Assembly (NCBI GenBank): GCA_023515745.1
Contig: JALECJ010000258.1
Location: 1,244,501 to 1,308,500 of the forward strand
Reading direction: 5' to 3'
Length of the DNA: 64,000 nucleotides
Origin: Amoeboaphelidium protococcarum
Taxonomy: Eukaryota > Aphelidiomycota > Aphelidea
A model generated the notes under the pieces. That model was not told where the DNA came from and searched no databases. It worked only from the letters and a program-made list of their open reading frames with translations. Shown here piece by piece: positions 56,049-64,000 of the stretch (positions are counted from its first letter, which is position 1; the number at the start of each line of letters is the position of its first letter). The position numbers were made by a program, and so were the translations under genes.

Positions 56049-57614
56049 TCATGACAAGTGATTCGACTTTTATCTTTATTCTTATTATTACTAGTGATGA
56101 TTATGATGATGATGTTGATTATGACCATGGTGGTGATGATCGTGATGATTGGGAGCATGATCTAGATGCTTGTGCAAGTCTTGATCCATTTGAATATAGA
56201 GCCATTTAACACCACCAGGGATAGATTACCTAACAGCTTTCTCAATCTATTCTCGTACTTGATATTACTTGATACATTCAACCACATCTGATGGCAATTG
56301 AGCATTAGATAAAGTGAAAACTTTCATAGCGACAAACCATTAACCATCTGACACTTCATAACAGACAAAATCTTATATACCGGATACATAATTACCAAAC
56401 ACCTGACCATTAGGCAATGGAATACTTATGGTCATAATTTTAGATCGTAGTGCAACAAGAGAATCTAAATGTGGATTATTCATTTAGAGGGTGGATGTGA
56501 GTACTCCACCAGGCGGAAAGTACAACGAGCACAATATACTCACACATCTACCCATAAGAGGCACAACGTTGTACAACATGAGCAGAGCAATGCCGAGACT
56601 ACACAATGCATCAAGCCATCCCCATCTCTCTGCACCACCATCTGCATACCGTATGACCAGTGCAGATAGTAGCAATGACACTGATCCCAACGCATCTCCT
56701 AGTATATGCAAATACATGCTCTAGAATATAAGACCACCTTCCTAATGACTATGACCGTGATCTTTATGACTATGACTATGTCCATGTGAGTGATCAGATT
56801 TATGATCATGATCCCCATGACTATGGCTATGACTATGATGATCGTGACCATGCGAACAGCTACCGTGTCCATGACCGTGGTGATGATGATGATCAAAAGC
56901 AAATATTCCAATCATATTAACCAATAGACCAGCAATGACAACCACCACAAAAGAATCATTGACAATCAACTCAATTTTATGAGAGTGTCCCTCTTGATGA
57001 CCGACAGAATGATGATCTAAATCTCCTGTGGATATACCAGCAATGGCACTACTACCACTCTAGAATATTAGATAAATATACAATCTATACACAGCCTGAT
57101 TAACAATACTGACACCAGTAGACAGCAAGAAGACGCAATTGATCAGAGTGGCCAAAGGCTCGAGTCGAGCATATCCAAACGGTTTATTGTATAAAGATAT
57201 CAAATCCCTATCACTCAATGGGCCAGCTTTACCAAGAATCTATTACTGTTTTTAATCAGAACCAACCAGCAGTGCCACAACTAGACCAAAGAATACACCA
57301 AAACTATCGAAAGCCATGTGCAGAGCATCACTCTACATGCCAAGGGAATTGGACAAAATTCCATAAACATACTCAACAACCATAAGCAATAGATTAAGGG
57401 CCAAAAATATCTGAATCCGCCTAGTCTAATCACTTTTACCAAATTATGCCAACGATCTAATAGCATTCCATACCCACTAGATTATGCTACGACCAACAGA
57501 CTACTGGCGACTAACATTAGGTAGCGGTAAATGTCCATGAGAACTTCTCACAGCCTTCTAATACTTGTTGTTATCACTATCAAAGTAATAACCATCAGCA
57601 CTAGGAGTCATCAT
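56049..57614 (-). CDS. Cation diffusion facilitator zinc transporter (ZnT5/7, Msc2-like)
   Basis: The product has 521 residues, from tandem ATGs at 57614/57611 to TGA 56049. TM2 contains NSLGMQSDALHMAFDSFGVF and TM5 YLHILGDALGSVSLLLSALV, each with the H-x-x-x-D metal-site pair. The long cytosolic loop between TM4 and TM5 is extremely His-rich (HHHHHGHGHGSCSHGHDHHS and further HSHSH units), as in ZnT7, ZnT5 and yeast Msc2. The C-terminal cytosolic domain ends in a second His cluster (HHDHHHHGHNQHHHHNHH) followed by a UAR-coded Gln run. Such transporters move Zn2+ from cytosol into the early secretory pathway. Length (521) is between ZnT7 and Msc2. Confidence 0.93.
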
Positions 57615-57875
57615 TCTTAAGTATTGTTAAATTGTATCTACGCTATTACCGTATTAGCTATGCCTGCAAGTTTGTTTCACGGATCGATTCAATAGGGAGA
57701 AACGCGGCGAACGAAGAACAAAGGCAAGCGGTACGCAACGCAACATTAGAAGTTTACCGTCAATGACGTGACGAGATGATCTGCAATAACAATCTAAAGG
57801 AAACTTTAAATCAAATACAAAGTATAAAACTAAATTCTTTATATTAATATTTTAATACTTACTTCTATCACTCAT

Positions 57876-60485
57876 TCAGTAGCCGCCACGACCAGGAGTA
57901 GAGACGCTGGTAATTCTGAGCTATTCAACTTTGGCGCATAATCTCTCGCGTCTCTTCAAAATGAAATATATCAGCATCCACAGCCACGCGAGAGCTATCA
58001 CGTAGTATACTGCCAAAAGTAGCCATCCAATAGCGTATGTACCAGTAAATTTTAACTAGTTTGCATTAAGAACGGCACTTGAGGACACTGGAGAATTTGT
58101 TGCATAGTTGAACAATGACGAAACGCCAGAGTTAACTTGGCCAGCATTGTACCAGTCTGTATCGTTATTATTATTCTATTGAATGCTTAAATTTCCATTA
58201 GCATGATACATATTCTAATAACCATTATTGTTAGCCAAGAACATAGTCGACTTTAGCGTTGTCTGATGATCGATTGAACTCGATCCCACCCATATACCCT
58301 TGTTGTGCAACTCGATGGATGACCATTTGGAGAATTGGAACAAGTACGGACATGATACACCGGCTGCCAGAAATGCACAAACACTAATGGCCAGGACTGC
58401 CATAAAGCTAGAGAATAGCTATGACTTTAGATTTCTTGCGCGTATCGCAAAGTCTGTACTGGTGACAGTATTAGACGAGAACTAATCACGGAATCTGTAT
58501 ATTGCAATAGAGCCTTCCGTGCCAGCAATAGAACCAATGAACGAACACAACGCAGGATATATGCCAAGCGAAAGAGTTATGATCATTGCAAAGTAAGTGA
58601 ACACAACACTTCCACCATTTGGAATGACATAAGAACCAAATATCACCGCTAGAATACCACTGATACTAAAGATGATCTGATACTAAGCCAGTGAGTGCAT
58701 AACCGAAGCTTATTTTGACTGCGTTTTAATCTCTGCAATGTACTCTTCCTCATTCTTGGCGCAAATCTGTTGCACACTCATTCTACTTTCAGATCTAGAT
58801 CTGATGAATACAAATAGGAACGAACAGAAGCAAGCAAATACCACCAACGATAAATATGCAAGAATGCGGCCAACTTTGCTAAAGTACAACATGTCGTCCA
58901 TAACTTGATTCAGATACCAGCTAGTAGCATGGACGCCAAGAGACAGTGCAAACACAACAAAGTACAGAATCCATCCACTAAGTGAAAACCCATAGCTCAT
59001 CACAAACTTCCATATTTTTGCAAAAGACACTTACCCACTCGCGAATCTCTCAGATGCAGACCCTCTGCCGTACGTATTACGCGCCTCGTCACGTAAATCA
59101 GCCAACTCAATTTCACTGTCTACATCATTACTATGATCAATGGCGCGCTTGAGATCGATTCCGTAAATTACAGCGCTTAAAAATATACTGACTGCGCCGA
59201 CAACAATAAGGAGGACATTTTCGTATTAACGATTACCATCTTCTTGGGTTTTAGATGATGACGAAGTTACAATAATCAGACGAATCAACTCAACCAATAT
59301 CTAAGGCAGTACACAGAATCCAAGTATAAAGAATCTCCAAACAGAAAATGCCAAATTACGTGCTAAAGCATTCATAAATGCATTGTCTGTCGTTGATTCT
59401 GGCTCAATGATAGACTTCATGAAATCCGACATTTAGTTATGTAAAGAACCATTGAAGTTGAATATCACTGCAAAAATAACAATAGCCAGAGCTACACCAT
59501 TCAATAAGCCGGCAACAATAGGTCTCACGAGCATAAATAAAATGTTGAATGATTTCGAATCATAAATTTGTCCACCATTAGCCGCTGCCGTATTATTCCA
59601 TATCGCGCCGGGAACTAGAGCCAGTGCACCACTAAGTAAGGCAATCAAGCACATACAACGCACGAAAAATGATCCAGCTTTACGAACGTTTACTTTAGAC
59701 AGGGACCATGCGCGTCTACCAATAACCAACGTCATTACACTGAACATCACAAAAGATGCCGCCATCATCATGCCAAACATACCAGTGACGGAATGCAACG
59801 TCCAATTAGATTATAGGTGCTGAGGCATGAACCTGGCGACAGATGATGTGGCATACACGTTACATGCCATGATAGCAGCAAACAGCAAATTGATGAGAGA
59901 AAGAGTGCTTCTAGGCAGCCTTGACTGGTACAAGTACTTTTTACACAGCGCCGCGTGACTATCCTAATTTACTCCAAATTGACTTGATTTAGTTGCACTT
60001 CCATATTACTTCATGCTCTAACTCCTTTTGGCACCACCACCTAATGGAACATCCACCAAATTATCATCATTCAGAGTACTTCTTCTCCTGTTCAAAAGCG
60101 CTTAAAAACTCTCTTAAGAGTATGATCTTTCATGTTATAGACTATACTTCTTCCTTGCATTCACACTCTTACTACCAGATGACACTATTGAACTTTGATC
60201 TTAATCACGTTTGTTAGCATTAGCATTAGAATCCAGACGCGTCTCTTCATTAAAGCGAGTAGCAGAGCTGGATGTGCTATCACCGGATGATACGCTTTTC
60301 TCAGTATTATTTTGGTTGATATCAGTGCTCTATGTGAATGGATTAAACAACAGAGCACTCTGCACATCATTAGAGTCAAATGGATTGTAATTTTAGACCA
60401 ATCCCTACTGAGCAGATGCCTGATCTGCATCTTACTGAAGTGGGATACTGGAATAATAATGATCTTAACCTTAATCCCTACTCAT
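57876..60485 (-). CDS. Large polytopic membrane protein, unknown, 869 aa
   Basis: The frame is open from ATG 60485 to TGA 57876 (870 codons). The N-terminal 215 residues are cytosolic and Asn/Ser/Gln-rich (QQDADQASAQQGLVQNYNPF). At least nine TM segments follow: SLINLLFAAIMACNVYA, GMFGMMMAASFVMFSVMTLV, CMCLIALLSGALALVPGA, LNGVALAIVIFAVIFNF, FFILGFCVLPQILVEL, IVVGAVSIFLSAVI, GFSLSGWILYFVVFALSLGV, LAYLSLVVFACFCSFLFVFI, and later ones near AVLAISVCAFLAAGVS. A loop before the last TM is Asn/Ser-rich. The final TM (AIGWLLLAVYYVIALAWLWM) is followed by a basic tail. I recognise no transporter or receptor signature. Confidence 0.6.
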
Positions 60486-61102
60486 AATATCCAAAAAAAT
60501 TGAACCCAATACCTTAAAATGTTATGTAAAAGGATATTCAAAAGAGCAATTATATAGAATTAATTGACTACTCCGTAGCTAAATCTTTGATCAATTGCGT
60601 ACCCCTTATCACGCGCGCCATAATTGTGTGCTCAATTACGCCGTTTACTTCATCTGACTTTCTGTAATGTTTCATTGTTATCAAGTGTGTAAGCTATATC
60701 ATAGCTGTACCTTTAGTACTGTCACAAACATAGCTTATGAGCATTGAATTATTTTGTTTAAGTGCATTCACTGCAGCAAAACATCACCTAATACCGCAAC
60801 CACGCAGGTGAATGATGTTGATAACAACTTCATTCGTCAAATATCACAAATTCTGAGAAAACTTCAATTAAAAAAAGTTGAAAGTTATGAGCATGAACGT
60901 CTTAGAGTAAAGCACCGACGTACAATATTGCGACTGGAGACGCGTTCGACTAAAGAACGCGAATCCGTTAAATGAAGCGGAACGCCGTGACAGTAAACAG
61001 TACTAAAGCCAAAAAACGCGACCAAGATCAGTCAGAATGACAATAGCGATGATGATAAACCAGTTTATTATATGTAATATCACTCGTCGCCACACAGCAA
61101 GA
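60486..61102. other. Intergenic
   Basis: This is 617 bp upstream of the polytopic protein gene and downstream of uS19. A 73-codon plus frame ending at 60975 (basic, coiled-coil-like) has no ATG and a TGA just upstream, so I do not call it. An ACGCGT lies at 60940-60945. Confidence 0.45.
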
Positions 61103-61537
61103 TCACTTCAATGGAACGAATCTAGAAGAGTGAGTAGCACCAATACCAGGACGACCGTGCTTCACTGGCTTATAAGACATACTAAACTCTGCCAAGTAAT
61201 GACCAACCATCTCTGGCTTAACCTCAACCTGGATAAAAGTCTTTCCATTGTACACTCCGACGACGGATCCAATCATCTCTGGGAGAATGATCATGTTACG
61301 CAAGTGAGTCTTCACAACAGCCGGCTTCTCTGTTGGCTCACATGCCTCCTTGGCTGCACGAAGCTTCTTGATCAGATTGGTGTGTTTTCTCTTTAATCCA
61401 CGAGCAAATCTACGGCGGACACGAGCGTGCATCAGAGGCATCAACTGCTCGGTCGACATGTCCAACAAATTGTCCAACTCAACTCCACGGAAGGTATATT
61501 TCTTAAATTGACGCTTCTTTGATTAATCGTCAGCCAT
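61103..61537 (-). CDS. RPS15: 40S ribosomal protein uS19 (RPS15)
   Basis: The product has 144 residues. Family sequence is complete: [20 protein letters not shown], then [80 protein letters not shown] and [14 protein letters not shown]. An in-frame TAA at codon 5 reads as Gln (MADDQSKK). uS19 sits in the head of the small subunit and contacts A-site tRNA. The stop is TGA at 61103-61105. Confidence 0.97.
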
Positions 61538-61850
61538 CTTTAAATTGTATGTATTAATATTTCTACTATACTCAAAATGCTACTGCTCTCTGCAATAAGA
61601 CTGAGTGACGCGTGTAATATATCTTGAATATTGCCAGAAAATAAATTTCGGTCAGTTAAGGTTGAGAACTGAATCGCGCGCGAGATCTCTCATTTTGCTT
61701 TGCTGACCGTCCGTTAGTGCTGACCGTGAAATGAAAAGCGCGCGTATTGAGCTAAGATCACAAGGAGTCACATGAGCGACCATCTAAGGTGTATCATACA
61801 GCTTGGACTAAGAATTATACCGATTGGTTAATTATTCGCTTTTATTATGC
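61538..61850. other. Intergenic, promoter of the uS19 gene
   Basis: This is 313 bp between uS19 and the Spindly-like gene (both minus). It contains ACGCGT at 61608-61613 and GCGCGC-type words near 61675-61745. A pyrimidine patch lies near 61585. No gene seen. Confidence 0.5.
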
Positions 61851-63389
61851 TCAATTCTCAAAGTGCACTTGTCTCGCATTTTCCTTTGATGATAATTACG
61901 CGTCAAGGCTTTAAATCTTTGGAGGTGGTTCGCTTGATGCGGGTGCTTACGCCCTCTCAGACACCAATTTTGCCTTCAAAGAATCGTACTTCATTTTGAG
62001 GTTACTCATTTTCAGTTGACTTTTAGACAGCTCTTGTTCCTTCTTTTAAACTTACTACTACAGGTCGTAGACAACTTGCCGTTCATTGGCTTTTTACAAC
62101 TTGAGCTGCGATACCTCTTTCTTCAGTCGATCAATTTCTGCATTTTGTGCGTCTATACGAAGTTTCAGCGTCTGAATCACTTCAACTTAATCACCACTAG
62201 GGATTAAAGTTCCGACGTTTAAGCGACAGTCAACTTCAACTTTAACAGCATTTTACAGACGGTGATTTTCCTTCTATAACTCTTAGTTTTCTTGTTACAA
62301 CTACCGCATCGCTCTCTCCACATACGCATAGTTAGTATTATCATCTTTACTGAATACCATCTAATTCAAACGTCCAATCTATGACTTTAACTTGGATTGC
62401 TGCGATACTTGCTTCTTGTGCTGTTACATCAGATTGGAATGCTTCTCTTACAACATATTATGTTTACTCTCCAACTCGACGCGCTTATCTTCAACTTCGC
62501 TAAACAGAGACTTGCTTTATGGTTCTGGCTCATTATCCTCACTGAAATTGACATGTCCAATCTCAAGCTGAGCTTACAATTGCTCAATTATCTGATGACA
62601 TTCAGCCAAACGTTCATTGCTCTGATGAAGTTCAATTTCAATCCGCTCCGCTTCGAACAGTTTCAACTTCAAATGCTCGACTTCTTCAACTATAGCCTAC
62701 TTTTCAGCATCTGCTTCATCCAATTTCCCCGCTAGATCCATAATAATACTACTTTTCTCCTCAATCTCCTTCTACAACTTTGCCATAGTTGCGCACATAC
62801 CAGCAATTTCCTTCTCAACAATATCCTTCTCGCGCTGCGTTGTAATCGCATCTACCGTTTTACTTTTGATCAGTTAAAGTTCATCGGACAGCTTCAGCTT
62901 TGCTGCATTTGCAAGTTCCAACTAAGCCAACAGTTCACACTACTCGCTCTTCCATCCAAGTTCAGCTTTATGATGCAGCTTCTTTAATTCATTTTTCTCT
63001 TGCTTTACCTGATCAACTTAATCTCGCAACTCCAGAGTTGTCTAATGCAGTGACTAAACTTCCTGTTCTAAAGAGGAGATGGCTTCCTATTGCTATCTCT
63101 CACCATGCTCACCGTTCTATTTCAATTCAAGTGTCTCATTCAGGCGCTCAATTTTAAGCTTCAAATCATCATTCTCTCTTAATAATTAGCTTCCAATATC
63201 AGCAGCCAGAGCCAGATTAGAATCCTTACTCTTTACCAGTTAATGCAAGTCGCGCAAGCATTGTTTCAACTACTTGCCACTGAATTTGGTGAGCTGAGGA
63301 GACGCTAACATGGGTGTGCTAATATCATCAACCAAGATTCTCTGCTTCTGAGGTGTGCAAAACTGCGGATTCTCATTCTCAGACTCCAT
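61851..63389 (-). CDS. Spindly-like dynein adaptor coiled-coil protein
   Basis: The product has 512 residues, almost entirely heptad-repeat coiled coil. The N-terminus has CTPQKQR and LASPQLTKF, possible CDK sites. Residues about 58-75 (NLALAADIGSQLLRENDDL) match the CC1 box (A-A-x-x-G-x-x-L-L-x-x-N) that binds the dynein light intermediate chain in BICD, Spindly and related adaptors. Around residue 310, KSLFSEVEDKRVELESKHNM matches the Spindly motif (L-F/A-x-E), which binds the dynactin pointed end, at the usual distance downstream. The rest includes long basic/acidic heptads and a C-terminal Pro/Ser linker. Gln heptad positions are often UAR. It probably links dynein-dynactin to a cargo. 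Confidence 0.75.
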
Positions 63390-63524
63390 GATTGCAAGTC
63401 TATCAATAGTTTGGTAAGTGTATATCTCAATAGGAAATAGCTAGCTAAGGCAAAAAAATGGTCACCTCTGAGCAGATTTCGCGTAGAACTTCAAGAGAAC
63501 AGAAAATGTTTGAAACGCATTGGA

Positions 63525-63530
63525 ACGCGT
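63525..63530. promoter_or_regulatory. ACGCGT hexamer upstream of the Spindly-like gene
   Basis: Palindromic hexamer 136 bp upstream of the start of a probable mitotic gene. It is the same word as at the CTF18 promoter. Function inferred only from sequence. Confidence 0.35.
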
Positions 63531-63599
63531 TGAAGATAGAAAGACTGAAAGATTTTGGGCAAATAATTTATGATGGATATTGTATTTCTTTAAAAGAAA

Positions 63600-64000
63600 T
63601 CAAGCTTCTTCAATATTAAGGTTGGATATTATAGAGATGAGTTCAGCTTTAGCTTCGCGAAACTTTGCAGCTTCCAGGTCATCTTTCGGAGTGTATGCAC
63701 TCAATCGTCTAACTGATTTCTTTGCATTGTCTATTACTCTGTCAATAGAATTTACAGAATCTCTTGACTCCTCAGATAGAAGCAATTCATCTGCAGGATT
63801 AAACAACTCAACGTACTTATCTTTGATTTACTTGATATCATTGGCAACAGCTTCCTTGCGTTCCAATCGACGCTGTTTTAAGCTTTCCAACAGTTCTGTA
63901 GTTGCCCGTGAAGCGACTCTTCGCTTACTCGTAGCTGTTTGAGTTTAAGACGCGCTTAATTGGACATTTATCGCCTTAGGCGGATCAATGGGTTCAATTT
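63600..64000 (-). CDS. Partial gene, unknown helical protein (5' end beyond window)
   Basis: The last 133 codons of a minus-strand gene that enters from the right edge. The stop is TGA at 63600-63602. The visible part is charged and helical: TELLESLKQRRLERKEAVAN, then NDIKQIKDKYVELFNPADEL, RDSVNSIDRVIDNAKKSVRR and FREAKAELISIISNLNIEEA. In-frame UAR codons occur. It resembles the helical subunits of chromatin or kinetochore complexes in composition only, and no family can be named. Confidence 0.6.

Noticed and set aside
60754-60975. Possible small basic protein upstream of uS19
   Set aside because: No ATG, a TGA just upstream, no acceptor site linking it to another exon, and no family.
1-64000. 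Bacterial or phage origin of the window, given many broken short frames
   Set aside because: The breaks are all TAA/TAG and vanish when read as Gln; GT-AG introns and eukaryotic-only proteins (PARP, CTF18, uL2, SNARE, GINS) settle the domain.
1-64000. Pseudogene decay as the cause of in-frame stops
   Set aside because: No TGA, frameshift or loss of catalytic residues accompanies the TAA/TAG codons, even in essential genes.
1-64000. Ciliate somatic nanochromosomes (UAR=Gln users)
   Set aside because: Over 40 genes sit on one molecule with ordinary intergenic spacers, no telomeric repeats are seen, and the proteins resemble fungal/opisthokont versions; not fully excluded.

Overview
This is a eukaryotic nuclear window of 64 kb that uses a variant genetic code: TAA and TAG are read as glutamine and TGA is the only stop. 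The code is visible directly. Almost every conserved protein (ribosomal uL2 and uS19, eIF1, proteasome alpha4, PARP, CTF18, ALG7, threonine dehydratase) is cut by in-frame TAA/TAG at places where Gln fits, and each of the 38 or so complete genes ends in TGA. Read this way, the many short open frames join into a compact set of about 43 genes on both strands. Introns are few, short (55-88 nt), GT-AG, and mostly within 100 nt of the start codon.

Organism. UAR=Gln is best known from ciliates, but also occurs in some green algae, diplomonads, an oxymonad and (from memory) aphelids such as Amoeboaphelidium. The protein content looks opisthokont or fungal-like: uL2, UMP1, a BUD20/ZNF593 protein, FMP32, a Nud1/Cdc11-like LRR protein, biosynthetic threonine dehydratase and CSC1. 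A mitochondrion is implied by mtSSB, an RbfA homologue and FMP32. My best inference is an aphelid-like or other early fungal-lineage protist. A ciliate is possible but less likely. There is a short assembly gap (7 N followed by 17 C) near 10.66 kb.

Layout. 0.3-3.3 kb: two convergent secreted or membrane proteins of unknown function. 3.8-10.6 kb: Q-rich metacaspase, an unknown Ser-rich protein, a secreted GH16 beta-glucanase, a FIST-domain protein and a family-16 methyltransferase. 10.8-18.4 kb: proteasome alpha4, a TRIC-like channel, eIF1, uL2, two small minus-strand genes, ALG7 and a VanZ-like protein. 18.6-27.2 kb: LRR scaffold, GINS subunit PSF1, CTF18 clamp loader and a Ser/Thr kinase. 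27.2-28.5 kb: the largest gap without a confident gene. 28.5-36.2 kb: ANCHR-like zinc-finger protein, a Pro-rich membrane protein, PARP, ZNF593/BUD20, RbfA and pterin carbinolamine dehydratase. 36.3-45.5 kb: Rieske oxygenase of the pheophorbide-oxygenase type, CSC1/OSCA channel, Qc-SNARE, an unknown basic protein, FMP32/MCUR1 and threonine dehydratase. 45.9-55.1 kb: a divergent homeodomain protein, TFIIH subunit TFB5, an AlkB homologue, a coiled-coil membrane protein, mtSSB and two tandem UNC93-like transporters. 55.3-64 kb: UMP1, a zinc transporter, a large polytopic membrane protein, uS19, a Spindly-like dynein adaptor and the 3' part of a gene running off the right end.

Functional links are those of a general housekeeping neighbourhood: translation (eIF1, uL2, uS19), proteasome (alpha4, UMP1), replication (PSF1, CTF18), repair (PARP, AlkB, TFB5), mitochondrial upkeep and membrane transport. 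I see no CRISPR array, insertion sequence, tRNA or rRNA gene.
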